Source of the DNA: Amoeboaphelidium occidentale
Lineage: Eukaryota > Aphelidiomycota > Aphelidea
Direction: 5' to 3'
Assembly (NCBI GenBank): GCA_023515795.1
Contig: JALGPX010000166.1
Span: 1 to 22,985, forward strand
DNA: 22,985 nucleotides
Part shown: piece by piece, positions 8,184 through 16,104 of the stretch
Layout: every line of letters starts with the position of its first letter
Position numbering within the stretch: position 1 is the stretch's first letter
The notes under the pieces: generated by a model
What the model was told of the DNA's origin: nothing
The model's input: the letters and a program-made list of their open reading frames with translations, nothing else
The model's database searches: none
Position numbers and translations under genes: made by a program

Positions 8184-8624
8184 ATTTATAACAGCTTTGA
8201 TGACTCGTTCGAGTTTTACAAGACAAATGCAGTTTTGATGGGTTCTTCTGACGTTGTACAATCTTCTTCTGTTCTAGGATCAGAGTTTGGTAATAATGTT
8301 GACGTTCGGGATAAATACTCAACTTATTTGAAACGAAAACGATCCAACATGGATAGTGCTTTCGTGGGCATTCAAGATGAGCGTACTCGCTATTTCAAAG
8401 CTCCTTTAGCGGCTCCAGAAACGAATGTTTTGGAATTTTGGAAATCAAATGAATACAATTTTCCAATATTATCAGCGATGGCGAAGGACTATTTGACGGT
8501 ACAGGCTACTAGTGTCCCGTCGGAGCGAGCGTTTTCCTCCGGTACAGACTTAATAACAGCTAACAGATGTTCAATGGCTGGTACAACAATCGAAAAGACA
8601 CAGTTTCTAAAGCTTAATCTATAA
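8184..8624 (+). pseudogene. hAT transposase, C-terminal dimerisation domain only
   Basis: The frame is open from the edge of the LTR-like repeat. The segment with VLEFWKSNEYNFPILSAMAK, then DYLTVQATSVPSERAFSSG, and the ending TIEKTQFLKLNL is the classic hAT dimerisation domain (W-hydrophobic helix followed by ATSVPSERAFS). Full hAT transposases are about 600-800 aa, with a BED zinc finger and a DDE core; only about 145 residues survive here, so it is a 5'-truncated relic. An internal ATG at 8238 exists but is not a credible start for an active enzyme. From memory, the SSGTDLITANRC wording is closest to hAT elements of early-diverging fungi; this is a weak host hint. Confidence 0.85.
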
Positions 8625-8757
8625 TAAACTGAAAATTATGATGGGTATGGGTAATTTTGGGTGAGCATGGGTATGAGTAGAGCACAGAACTCTGGGTACC
8701 CAAGTGAGCAGAGTACAGTGCTGTTACTCTACTCTACCCATGGGTGGCCAGCCTTAA
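8184..8757 (+). mobile_element. 3' end of a hAT DNA transposon
   Basis: Comprises the C-terminal coding part (8184-8624), about 100 bp of subterminal sequence with repeated TGGGTA units, and a right terminus CCATGGGTGGCCAGCCTTA near 8739-8757, which has the form expected of a hAT inverted repeat (complement TAAGGCTGGCCACCCATGG). The 5' part and left terminus are missing; the left border is the LTR-like repeat. Confidence 0.6.
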
Positions 8758-9039
8758 TCATCACCATAATGATCAAGTTTCAATGGCTTGTTGAATGCCT
8801 TACGAGTCTTTGAAGCTACATTTAGAAATCAGTAGTATTTCTACCGTGTAATGCTTAATAAATGATAACTTAAATTTCAGATTGAAAATAAGGTCAAGAG
8901 TGTTTCAAGAGCATTTACGCATCATTACCCTTAATTTTCTTTTTTCTTTCTTTTTGGCTATTGCTAAAGGGATGCAAATGTCATCCACGGGTTTCGTAGG
9001 ATCTCCATTAATTGAGGGTTACCCTCAAAATACTTAATA
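8758..9039. other. Intergenic, nothing recognised
   Basis: A/T-rich sequence between the hAT terminus and the poly(A) signal of the KH gene. No ORF with a domain and no clear repeat. Confidence 0.5.
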
Positions 9040-9045
9040 TTTATT
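9040..9045 (-). terminator. Candidate poly(A) signal of the KH-domain gene
   Basis: AATAAA on the minus strand about 120 bases past the stop at 9164. Confidence 0.4.
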
Positions 9046-9163
9046 TCGTTCTTTTCGGTAGTTGATAGCAAGCCTCTAGCTTCTTCTACAACAGGCACCG
9101 ATTTTGTTTTTGGCTTAGTTTTAGCCATAATCGGCTTATCATTGGTTATTTCTGAGACAATTA

Positions 9164-9781
9164 TCAGTGAATCAACTCCAATAGTCTTGGAGGCCTTTTA
9201 AAAACCTTCTTCTCTTGAACTGGTTGAATTTCTTTCTTTGCAGGTAATCTAAGATCCAATTTAGACTCCTGACCGTGATCATTTTCATCATTGTGCTTTT
9301 TGTCGCCCTTCTTCCTTGTTGATGGCGCTAAAAGCTTGTTTGATATGCAAATTTTCTGTTCCAAAATGTCTTTAAGGAACCTTGATCCTTCCTGATTAGT
9401 TGTCCAGATATGAAAACTATGATCTTCCTTATGAAAATGTATACTTGTATCCGGCACTAGGGCTTCGATGGCTTTGATATTTCGCCCGCCTTTGCCGATT
9501 ATTCTGCCAACTGCCGTTGATTCCTTACACTTCACCTTTGACAAAAACATTGGTGTCCCATCTTTTGTTCTTCGAGAGTTTAGCGTCGTTTTGTTCAACA
9601 CTGTAACAACAGTTCGGCCGTGTGTGATAAGCTGTGCGTGCTTTGGTTTCTGCGAAAGCGCATCATATATTGACACATTTCGCTCCTTGCATCTCTCCAA
9701 TGCGTGCTTCGTCATCTTCAACTTTGGAGCAACGCTAAAATCTCCGTTCCAACCTTGACTTGCTTTGCGCGACATACTCAA
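9164..9781 (-). CDS. KH-domain RNA-binding protein with an N-terminal DUF4258-like motif
   Basis: A 205-aa intronless protein. Residues 83-145 contain a KH domain with the hallmark GRIIGKGGRNIKAIE (92-106; GKGG is the GxxG nucleic-acid loop), which binds single-stranded RNA or DNA. Residues 24-66 (TKHALERCKERNVS, then a strand pair) match the pattern of DUF4258-type small domains (HA..R...R.hs), which are found in bacterial toxin-like and RNase-like proteins. The C-terminal 60 residues are basic and disordered (KKGDKKHNDEN, KKVFKRPPRLLELIH). The ATG is at 9781 in an A/T-rich context, divergent from the GIY-YIG gene 50 bp away, so both may share a promoter. Role unknown; an RNA-binding or RNA-cleaving protein is inferred. 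Confidence 0.6.
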   Translation of the reverse strand: MSMSRKASQGWNGDFSVAPKLKMTKHALERCKERNVSIYDALSQKPKHAQLITHGRTVVTVLNKTTLNSRRTKDGTPMFLSKVKCKESTAVGRIIGKGGRNIKAIEALVPDTSIHFHKEDHSFHIWTTNQEGSRFLKDILEQKICISNKLLAPSTRKKGDKKHNDENDHGQESKLDLRLPAKKEIQPVQEKKVFKRPPRLLELIH

Positions 9782-9832
9782 AAAAAGGCTGAAAGGAAAT
9801 CAGACCTTTGATTCGTTGTCAAGGTTACACAA

Positions 9833-10164
9833 TTGCGTGTGCAACTCTTCTGTCTTTTTTTTGGGTTTGTTAAAATAGTTGCAGGCTGGGTCTATGTCTT
9901 TGAGAGCACCAGAAGAAATGGCTCCAAACAGATTTATACTGGAATGACTACAAGAAGCCGTCATGTCAGATGGGAGAGCATATTAGGAATGTGCAAAAGA
10001 AAAACAACTCATCCTGGGTAGGTAGAGGCAGTTTCTTCAGACCAATTGGTGCCGTATGGTCTGCTAATGCCCGTAAAGCTGAAACGACGGTAAAGCGTAT
10101 GACTTCTGCTCAAAAAAGAAGCTTTGGCAGTCGCTGTGCAAAACGTTACGGTCGTCGTCGTTAA
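9833..10164 (+). pseudogene. GIY-YIG endonuclease, about one break
   Basis: Two overlapping plus-strand frames carry successive pieces of a GIY-YIG (SLX1/UvrC-type) nuclease. The first has WVYVFESTRR (the first hydrophobic strand), then IYTGMTTRSRHVRW (the YIG-T..R.R core). The second has WVGRGSFFRPIGAVWSANAR and KAETTVKRMT (the later strands and the glutamate-bearing helix), ending with a basic tail (KRYGRRR). Such single-domain nucleases occur in mobile elements, phages and in structure-specific DNA repair. It looks broken about once. It is divergently arranged with the KH gene, and its 3' region holds the 35-bp sequence shared with the dynamin gene. Membership in the neighbouring virus-like element is an inference. 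Confidence 0.6.
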
Positions 10165-10172
10165 CCCTGTAA

Positions 10173-10207
10173 GGCATACCTTTTCCCATTGGGTTTTTAA
10201 TGGTGCC
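10173..10207 (+). repeat. 35-bp sequence shared (inverted) with 18511-18545
   Basis: 33 of 35 bases match the reverse complement of 18511-18545. It starts 8 bases after the GIY-YIG stop codon (core CCTTTTCCCATTGGG) and precedes an AATAAA at 10215-10220. It is itself imperfectly palindromic (outer GGCA...TGCC, inner CCCA/TGGG). At the other site it lies in the same position relative to the dynamin gene. Confidence 0.9.
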
Positions 10208-10214
10208 GTGAATG

Positions 10215-10220
10215 AATAAA
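10215..10220 (+). terminator. Poly(A) signal of the GIY-YIG gene
   Basis: AATAAA 50 bases past the stop, 8 bases past the 35-bp shared sequence. Confidence 0.5.
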
Positions 10221-10296
10221 ATAATCAAAATATGTATGATTGCACTTGATACGCTGACAGCACAATTCTAAACAAAGAACGTTGCACGAGCAAAGT

Positions 10297-10638
10297 CTAT
10301 TCAAATTTCTCCTTCAAAACAATCCACTGTTCGTCTTTGACAAAAGTATTCATCGATGCAATATTTCTCCCCAAAACATGTTTACAAGGCATCTGATTAA
10401 ATCTGTAAAACCTGCACGTACATGTCCCGTCAGGCTTCGCTTGCACGTAGAGCTGATCCAGCTTTCCTTCAGAAACCAGCTTCTTAGCCTCTACAAACTC
10501 ATTCATAACCAACCTCTGATGATTAATCTTCCATGTCTTAACAGTACCATGGATCTGTTCTACACCTGTAACACAGGAGATAGAATTCTTCAACTTTCCC
10601 TGATTCCATGTATCAAACAAGCCGTCTAGGAACTTCAA
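10297..10638 (-). pseudogene. MULE-type transposase, C-terminal part with SWIM zinc finger
   Basis: A minus-strand ORF with CTCRFYRFNQMPCKHVLG, which is a SWIM zinc finger (CxC...CxH). SWIM fingers follow the DDE core in MULE transposases and in FAR1/FHY3-like proteins, where they contribute to DNA binding. It directly follows the N-terminal ORF 10645-11859, and the two are parts of one gene type with about one break. Confidence 0.75.
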
Positions 10639-10644
10639 TATTTC

Positions 10645-11859
10645 CTAGGTGGCTTCAAGCAAAGACATTCGGCTGTCCACGACCTTCTTTAAACGAGAAA
10701 ACAGTGATTCTACCGGATTAGTTGTTATAACTTCTGCAACCATTCCTGCACGCCGTGAGTAAACACTCCACATAATACTTCTTTCTATGGACCATGCACG
10801 CTGCAGGTATCGTTTCATCTCATCATAAGGGCATGCATCAATGGCTTCAGACAAGTATTCATGACATTGTTGTGCAGTGGAAGCATATACAGCTCCTCGC
10901 ATAAGTTCCAGCACTGCAGAAGATTGCCCAACCTTCGTAGACAATGTCTGCATAGAATGCCATGTGCAATTGTATACTTTCACAGAAGTTCCAAAAGCAG
11001 CCACAAGAGCCTTCTCTTCCACCCGTGATCCATCAATGATAAAACTTGAGGGCTTCCATAAAGGTCCAGCTTTTTCTTGAATCCATTTCAGAGATACTTC
11101 ATACAATTCACTTCGTTCCGCAGAAACCCAGAATTGAAACACAGGCATCCATCGTCTTTCATCTGTCCGAATCACAGCAGTGACATAATTGTATCCTGCG
11201 CAATTCGTCTTTTCTGTGGAATCCATAACTATCAGTTCATTGCCATACTTCTGCAACATATCCAGTTGAACAGCATTGACAAAACCAGCTACACGCCCAC
11301 CATTCAGAATTTTGGTAAACACCACATATCCCTTATGTACCAAGAGCTGTACAGTGTTCTCCTGAGCAACATCACCTTCAACGCGACCACCGTACCTCTT
11401 CTGTATACTTCTAAGACAGGACATTGAAATGTATTTGAAGCCCAAGTAATCATACGCGGCTTGTTTCTTCTTCAACAACCCCATGACAGCCTCAACATCG
11501 TATCCTCTACTAAGCTCATCTCGGGCAAATTGTAAAACATAGGAACTCCGTCGATAAATGTCCACCAGATCCATGGCATGAGAGTGGCAAATAAGAACCT
11601 GAAAACGCACCTTTTCCTTTTCAAAATGAACAGTTGCTGAGGCAGAACATATGCCAGACTTTAGAGTCGTCTTTCTTTTCTTGTGTTGAGAACCGTCTCT
11701 ACTCAGCCTGCAAACTAGACTCCATTCTTTCTTGCTGCGTTTGATAAGCTTCCACAAATTGTCTACAGAAGGCCAATATAGATTCCAATCCTCCATCGAC
11801 AGCTCCACAGTTCCCGCCGTTGGATTAAACAGCAAATTACGTTCGTCTCGTTTAAGCAT
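10645..11859 (-). CDS. MULE-type DDE transposase, N-terminal and catalytic part
   Basis: 404 aa from an ATG at 11859. An N-terminal domain (1-100) ends in RFQVLICHSHAMDLVDIYRR, a remnant-like zinc/DNA-binding module. The DDE core shows IVMDSTEKTN (first D, 213), FIIDGSRVEEKAL (second D, 276) and VYNCTWHSMQTL (298-301, the C/W-H motif between D2 and E). These are hallmarks of MULE-family transposases, which cut and paste DNA with 9-bp target duplications. No MULE terminal repeats are seen around it. A TTTTCTCTCC box sits 52 bp upstream on the coding strand. A diverged, broken N-terminal copy lies at 20730-20990, again next to a copy of the 118-aa gene, so this transposase seems to be an element gene and not a chance insertion. 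It may serve as the element's integrase (inference). Confidence 0.8.
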   Translation of the reverse strand: MLKRDERNLLFNPTAGTVELSMEDWNLYWPSVDNLWKLIKRSKKEWSLVCRLSRDGSQHKKRKTTLKSGICSASATVHFEKEKVRFQVLICHSHAMDLVDIYRRSSYVLQFARDELSRGYDVEAVMGLLKKKQAAYDYLGFKYISMSCLRSIQKRYGGRVEGDVAQENTVQLLVHKGYVVFTKILNGGRVAGFVNAVQLDMLQKYGNELIVMDSTEKTNCAGYNYVTAVIRTDERRWMPVFQFWVSAERSELYEVSLKWIQEKAGPLWKPSSFIIDGSRVEEKALVAAFGTSVKVYNCTWHSMQTLSTKVGQSSAVLELMRGAVYASTAQQCHEYLSEAIDACPYDEMKRYLQRAWSIERSIMWSVYSRRAGMVAEVITTNPVESLFSRLKKVVDSRMSLLEAT

Positions 11860-11910
11860 TTGACTTTAACAACGACAGTAAGAAGTTAATGTTCAGAAGA
11901 GCTGAGAATC

Positions 11911-11920
11911 GGAGAGAAAA
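11911..11920 (-). promoter_or_regulatory. TTTTCTCTCC box upstream of the transposase
   Basis: Reads GGAGAGAAAA on the plus strand, TTTTCTCTCC on the coding strand, 52 bp before the ATG. The same decamer precedes the 118-aa gene and the zinc-knuckle gene. Confidence 0.45.
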
Positions 11921-12124
11921 AATGAAAGGAAATTGTGGCTTTTGTTTCAACACGCTTATGCGCAATTTAAGTTGAGCGCCACAGAGTCTCAAGCAATCCA
12001 TAATGTAATTTAGGCTTAAGTACTGCAGGCCCGCAAATAGTTTTGGGGTTAAACCTGGCGGTTAAATTCCAGGAACGGTCAAGCATGTCGAAAAATAGAT
12101 ATTTACCACACGCACAGTTCATTA

Positions 12125-12130
12125 TTTATT
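12125..12130 (-). terminator. Poly(A) signal of the 118-aa gene
   Basis: AATAAA on the minus strand 17 bases past the stop. Confidence 0.5.
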
Positions 12131-12146
12131 CTTCCTGAGCGTTGGC

Positions 12147-12503
12147 TTACAATACAACACCAAGCAGTAACACAATATCAAGGATATTAACTGCATCGTT
12201 GGAGTCAACCATTCTCTCGACTCTGTCTAACAATTTCTGATAGTTGAATGCATTCAAATCTCGTTCTCTGATGCTCAAATTATATCTGTTAGCCTGATGA
12301 ATACCCACCCCTATTCTCATGATGCCTCCTCGGTTCCCAGGATAGCGGTGTATTGCAGCTTGCACGATTCTTTCAGCCAACACTCTGACTTGCTGATCCG
12401 GAAGCAATATTCTCGGATTAACTAAAGGATTTAGTAGACGGCCTTCAACGTGAGGAACACCCCCAATAGACGGGTACGTTATGAAAGTATGAACTTGTTC
12501 CAT
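12147..12503 (-). CDS. Conserved 118-aa protein of unknown function
   Basis: The ATG at 12503 gives 118 aa. A central conserved block (RYPGNRGGIMRIGVGIHQ, then RYNLSIRERDL) recurs in the copy at 20421-20690 as NYPNNRGGIMRMGTGVHQ and RYNLSIQHRDL. Between the copies the changes are mostly conservative, which is evidence of past protein-level selection. The last 15 residues are strongly hydrophobic (ILDIVLLLGVVL), a possible membrane anchor or packing helix. It lies 40 bp after PolB and is followed by the transposase in both copies. I recognise no family; a small structural or membrane-associated protein is possible. Confidence 0.7.
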   Translation of the reverse strand: MEQVHTFITYPSIGGVPHVEGRLLNPLVNPRILLPDQQVRVLAERIVQAAIHRYPGNRGGIMRIGVGIHQANRYNLSIRERDLNAFNYQKLLDRVERMVDSNDAVNILDIVLLLGVVL

Positions 12504-12516
12504 TTGTCGAGTTATA

Positions 12517-12526
12517 GGAGAGAAAA
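12517..12526 (-). promoter_or_regulatory. TTTTCTCTCC box upstream of the 118-aa gene
   Basis: TTTTCTCTCC on the coding strand, 13 bp before the ATG at 12503, squeezed between this gene and the end of PolB. Confidence 0.45.
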
Positions 12527-12540
12527 TTTGGGTTTTGCAG

Positions 12541-12546
12541 TTTATT
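12541..12546 (-). terminator. Poly(A) signal overlapping the PolB stop codon
   Basis: AATAAA on the minus strand containing the TAA stop. Confidence 0.5.
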
Positions 12547-14779
12547 GCAGTTCGTTAATTTTAACACCAAATTGATCGTATCCAAAAGGAAAAGTTTTCA
12601 AAGTCTTACGATCAACAATACCTTTTTCAACAGTTACTTTCAATTTCTTGTTCATGTCCTGAGAATACATGGCTGCATTTGTATCAAATTTCTGAAACCC
12701 AAAATGAGTATGGAAAACTTGAATACTTTCAGGTTTACCATCCAAGAATCCAGCAAGTACATCCTTGCAAGCTTCCAACGTCAATATCTTCTCGTTTTCA
12801 GCAGTCAACGTGAACCCTTTACACTTCATAGCAGCCTTATTCTGGATAGTCTTGAATGCGTAAGTCTTTGGACCAAGACCACAGAAATCAACAATTTTGT
12901 CTCCAGGATATTCGTCAGCCCATTCACCAAGAAGAATTCCAGTTTCAACATTACTCTTCGTGGCAGAATATTCATACAAAATGGAGTCAGTATCATGATA
13001 CAACACGCGGTCATCCAACTCATTCAATGTTTTCCATAATCTGAGACGTCCTCCAGCAGCAACAAATGCAGCGATAGCAACGTTCTTATTTTTCAAATTA
13101 TCAGCAAAGTTTTTCCTAGTCGTTCTTACCAACATCTTATTACCTGGAATTGGAACTTGACTGTCTATACTGACTTTACCGTCCAGCTCGGCTTCCAACA
13201 ACTTCTTGTATTCTTCATTACTATAGAATTTTTCCTCCTGCAAATCTGGCCGTTGTCCAAACTTTCCCCACAAAAAGTTGAGCAATAGTTTTGCCATTTC
13301 TCTCTTGCCTTTGTTCTTGCGCATATCTTCTCTCCTTAGTTCAATACCAAGTTTTTCCTTGTGACTCTGTTGAAATACGACCCACTCTTCATCGGTTCCA
13401 GTAAATCCTGAGGCCTCAATCTTAATTTTCAAAAATTTCCTCACATAGTCCTTAAATGAGTCTTTGGATCTGTCAAATTCTAAAATTCTGTAAACTTTGG
13501 TAACTTTGTAACCGTTCTTGACAGCTTCCTGTAACTCAATGGAAGTAATAATGCTTTTCTTCTGGGGCCTTAAAGTAAATAAATACTTTCCGGACTCTTT
13601 ATCATTATTCCCTATAATCGGATGAAACATAAACTTCGTCGGTTCAATATCACATTCAGCAATACCCATGAACGTCTCAAAATAATTTACGGTAGGCTGA
13701 TCATCATCTGAAAACGTTAACCATCTAGGCTTTCCGCATGGCATATCATCATAGTACTGCACAGCCGGATACATGGATTGAATATCAATATAAACACCAT
13801 GTTCTCCTGATTTCACTTCCTCCTCAGACCAAGTTCTTTGAAGACAGCGCACATCTGTACGACCACCACTGAAAGCTTCTTTGGCAAACCTATATTCATC
13901 GTCACGGAGCTGGCATATTGTGTTAAGCGGCATGTGTAGATTTCTATACACCCTCATAGCATACTGAGCACTGGTGACGCAACTGAGTGGCGAAATGCCT
14001 TCATTCAAATCAAACATAAGGGAATCATAAGTTTTTAACCCTTCCTTGAGCAACAAAACATCTGATTTACAGTATTCTTCCATTTCAGTCTGCAATTTCC
14101 ATGTACCACCAACTCGGACCCTCTCTTGTTCATACCACTCGGTAAATTCAGCTGAATCATCGGACTTCATTTTCTCAGGCTCAAAGGTTTCCATCGGCGG
14201 CAATGGTCCAAGGTAATCCTTACTCAACTCAGTATTGAACTTGTGTGGAAAGAACCCCTTTTTGTAGTCGCCTGTCAGACCCAGCATTTTAGGCAACTGT
14301 CTCAGAGGTCTTGCAATGTGACACAAAGAATCATTGAACGTTCTCGACCCAACAGCTATTTGCAGCAACTTGTTTCCTTGCCACATACACTTCGGTGTGA
14401 TATTCAATTCAACGCAAAGATAATTGTATAAGAATCGATTGTCATAACCTTTAGCGTTATGAGCCCAAAACGTACACATGCCACGCTCCTTCCTAAACAC
14501 CCATTCAAAGAATTGTGATAGTTCGTAAAATGTCACAACTTCATCATTATCATTATTCAGTGCAGTGACCATAATCAGACAAACCGAGTGATTTTGTTTA
14601 CCAGGTACTTCTTCTCCCTGTTCGTCCACAACAGTATTCAAGCGGCATTCAATGTCGTAAGCGTAATGGTATGCTCTCGGCGAAGAATGCCCCGCAGTGG
14701 AAGGATCCCCAACGTCCTCTTCCTCTTCACACGTTTCGTTTTCATCTTCAGATTCAAGATATGCAGAGTCCCTAGTCAA
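12542..14779 (-). CDS. polB: Family B DNA polymerase, protein-primed type (DNA_pol_B_2)
   Basis: A 745-aa ORF with both domains of a protein-primed polymerase. Exonuclease: YAYDIEC (D42, E44), AHNAKGYDNRF (106-116), EYCKSDVLLL (235-244). Polymerase: motif A YIDIQSMYP (330-338), motif B KLLLNFLWGKFGQR (497-510), motif C YHDTDSI (594-600). A 150-residue insertion between motifs A and B is where protein-primed enzymes carry TPR1/TPR2. It would replicate a linear genome from a terminal protein. Closest relatives by pattern are Polinton/Maverick, adintovirus and virophage polymerases. The stop TAA overlaps an AATAAA signal (12541-12546). The ORF abuts the zinc-knuckle ORF upstream on the same strand and has no ATG before the exonuclease domain; as related polymerases have such zinc knuckles N-terminally, the polymerase region appears broken about once. 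Confidence 0.92.
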   Translation of the reverse strand: MTRDSAYLESEDENETCEEEEDVGDPSTAGHSSPRAYHYAYDIECRLNTVVDEQGEEVPGKQNHSVCLIMVTALNNDNDEVVTFYELSQFFEWVFRKERGMCTFWAHNAKGYDNRFLYNYLCVELNITPKCMWQGNKLLQIAVGSRTFNDSLCHIARPLRQLPKMLGLTGDYKKGFFPHKFNTELSKDYLGPLPPMETFEPEKMKSDDSAEFTEWYEQERVRVGGTWKLQTEMEEYCKSDVLLLKEGLKTYDSLMFDLNEGISPLSCVTSAQYAMRVYRNLHMPLNTICQLRDDEYRFAKEAFSGGRTDVRCLQRTWSEEEVKSGEHGVYIDIQSMYPAVQYYDDMPCGKPRWLTFSDDDQPTVNYFETFMGIAECDIEPTKFMFHPIIGNNDKESGKYLFTLRPQKKSIITSIELQEAVKNGYKVTKVYRILEFDRSKDSFKDYVRKFLKIKIEASGFTGTDEEWVVFQQSHKEKLGIELRREDMRKNKGKREMAKLLLNFLWGKFGQRPDLQEEKFYSNEEYKKLLEAELDGKVSIDSQVPIPGNKMLVRTTRKNFADNLKNKNVAIAAFVAAGGRLRLWKTLNELDDRVLYHDTDSILYEYSATKSNVETGILLGEWADEYPGDKIVDFCGLGPKTYAFKTIQNKAAMKCKGFTLTAENEKILTLEACKDVLAGFLDGKPESIQVFHTHFGFQKFDTNAAMYSQDMNKKLKVTVEKGIVDRKTLKTFPFGYDQFGVKINELQ

Positions 14780-15613
14780 CTAGCAGCGATGATCTTCAGT
14801 ACGGTCGTACATTGTGTTACAGGTTGAACAAAATTTCCATCCACAACGATGTTCAAACCTTGTGTTGTACCAAGTATCGCATTCCGTGCACCGGCCATAT
14901 TGCATCCTTTTTGATTTACACCATATTTCATGTCGCTCAAAACATTCCCCAAGGGCCATCGACTTTCCACATTTCTGACAATCACCTCTTCCGTGAACTG
15001 ACTGTTTACGGTGGTACTCCAATTCATTAAAACGCTGAATCTTTGTCGTTCCACATTCGTAGCAACGGAACTGGAAAGTAGAACACTTGTGAAACTCAAT
15101 TGGACCTCTTATCCACCTAAAACAGAGCGGACAAAACTTCTGTCCAGAGTCTCCATGACAATGTCTCATATACCCACCAATAACCCTAATCCAATAGTAG
15201 CAGTTTCCGTCCTGTAATACCCAGGCCGTTTTTTCGTCATCAGTTGTGTCTGGCTTAAGTTCGATGTCTGGCTTGACCCACTCCTCACCAGTAAAGACGG
15301 CAGGATTACGATCAGGTAATTGGAGAACCTTCTTCGTAATGGAGGAAAATACAACAATTCTTAGTTCCGGATAATGAGATACAATTGAGTTAAACTCTTG
15401 CAATTGAAATGGAACGTCATCTTGTCTTGCTTGCGTTCTACATCTACGCTTGAACAACAACGCCTCCCTTGACCACTTTGCAGCACCAGAATCTCTTGCC
15501 GAATAGTAATATTGTCTTCTTGTAGAGGACAAGTAAGCAGTGACGGCCGAGAATCCATTATTATTCGGTGAACCGTACTGGTAGACAGACTTTTCCCAAG
15601 AATCTTCGGACAT
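14780..15613 (-). CDS. Zinc-knuckle protein, probably the N-terminal region of the PolB family protein
   Basis: From the ATG at 15613 about 277 aa. The first 150 residues lack motifs. From residue 162 five zinc knuckles follow in tandem: FCPLCFRW...HKC, RCYECG...H...H, DCQKCGKS...HEIWC, RCTECDTWYNTRFEHRC, and FCSTCNTMYDRTEDHRC. Repeats of the CxxC...HxC type precede the exonuclease domain in many Polinton-like polymerases and are thought to bind DNA or the terminal protein. The TTTTCTCTCC box lies 3 bp upstream of the ATG. Could also be a separate DNA-binding protein. Confidence 0.75.
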   Translation of the reverse strand: MSEDSWEKSVYQYGSPNNNGFSAVTAYLSSTRRQYYYSARDSGAAKWSREALLFKRRCRTQARQDDVPFQLQEFNSIVSHYPELRIVVFSSITKKVLQLPDRNPAVFTGEEWVKPDIELKPDTTDDEKTAWVLQDGNCYYWIRVIGGYMRHCHGDSGQKFCPLCFRWIRGPIEFHKCSTFQFRCYECGTTKIQRFNELEYHRKQSVHGRGDCQKCGKSMALGECFERHEIWCKSKRMQYGRCTECDTWYNTRFEHRCGWKFCSTCNTMYDRTEDHRC

Positions 15614-15616
15614 CAC

Positions 15617-15626
15617 GGAGAGAAAA
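15617..15626 (-). promoter_or_regulatory. TTTTCTCTCC box upstream of the zinc-knuckle ORF
   Basis: TTTTCTCTCC on the coding strand, directly before the GTG-ATG at 15616-15611 and just after the GNAT stop and poly(A) signal. Confidence 0.45.
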
Positions 15627-15631
15627 AAATG

Positions 15632-15637
15632 TTTATT
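15632..15637 (-). terminator. Poly(A) signal overlapping the GNAT stop codon
   Basis: AATAAA on the minus strand containing the TAA stop. Confidence 0.5.
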
Positions 15638-16010
15638 TTGGATAGCGAAAGATTATACCATCATGCATTGGAACGAATCCTGCTCTACGAAACAACTGGC
15701 GGTCAGGATCTTCAGGAAAGAACGTGACTTCATAGGACTGTTTGAGATGTTTCAGGAGTGAAGATGCATAACCATGACCGCGTTCCGAAGGATCAGTGTA
15801 GATGTAGTGCAACACATAAGGATCATTATGAGTTCTCAAAGGATCAATGTCTATCTTGGCCAGCAGTGCATAAGATTTGTGATTCTTCAAACGAAGTAAA
15901 GTCACTTGATGCTCTTGTAACCATTGATCTACGTACGGCCCTGAAACACCTGCTGACAAAACTGCGTTTCTGGCAGCAGAACCGTGATGTACTTCACATA
16001 TACCTACCAT
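15633..16010 (-). CDS. GNAT-family N-acetyltransferase
   Basis: 125 aa from the ATG at 16010. YVLHYIYTDPSERGHGYASS (65-84) contains strand 4 and the acetyl-CoA pyrophosphate loop R/Q-x-x-G-x-G/A (RGHGYA), and LFRRAGFV (107-114) is the typical C-terminal motif. The first 40 residues form a short variable N-terminus. GNAT enzymes transfer acetyl from acetyl-CoA to amines of proteins or small molecules; the substrate here is unknown. Small GNATs of this kind occur as accessory genes in virus-like elements. The stop TAA lies in an AATAAA (15632-15637). It sits between the helicase (95 bp) and the zinc-knuckle gene (about 20 bp), supporting membership in the array. Confidence 0.85.
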   Translation of the reverse strand: MVGICEVHHGSAARNAVLSAGVSGPYVDQWLQEHQVTLLRLKNHKSYALLAKIDIDPLRTHNDPYVLHYIYTDPSERGHGYASSLLKHLKQSYEVTFFPEDPDRQLFRRAGFVPMHDGIIFRYPK

Positions 16011-16075
16011 TATCGTCTTAAACTAAGTGTTAGAAAATTTCGACGGCATAATCAGGATGAAACTAACATTAGACT

Positions 16076-16081
16076 TTTATT
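16076..16081 (-). terminator. Poly(A) signal of the SF3 helicase gene
   Basis: AATAAA on the minus strand 24 bases past the TAG stop. Confidence 0.5.
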
Positions 16082-16104
16082 GAAATCAAGTACGAGCAGA
16101 TCAA

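Noticed and set aside
10282-11427. Plus-strand ORFs across the transposase
   Set aside because: Antisense shadows of the MULE-type transposase.
12545-13039. 164-codon plus-strand ORF
   Set aside because: Fully opposite the polymerase gene, which has all motifs; an antisense shadow.
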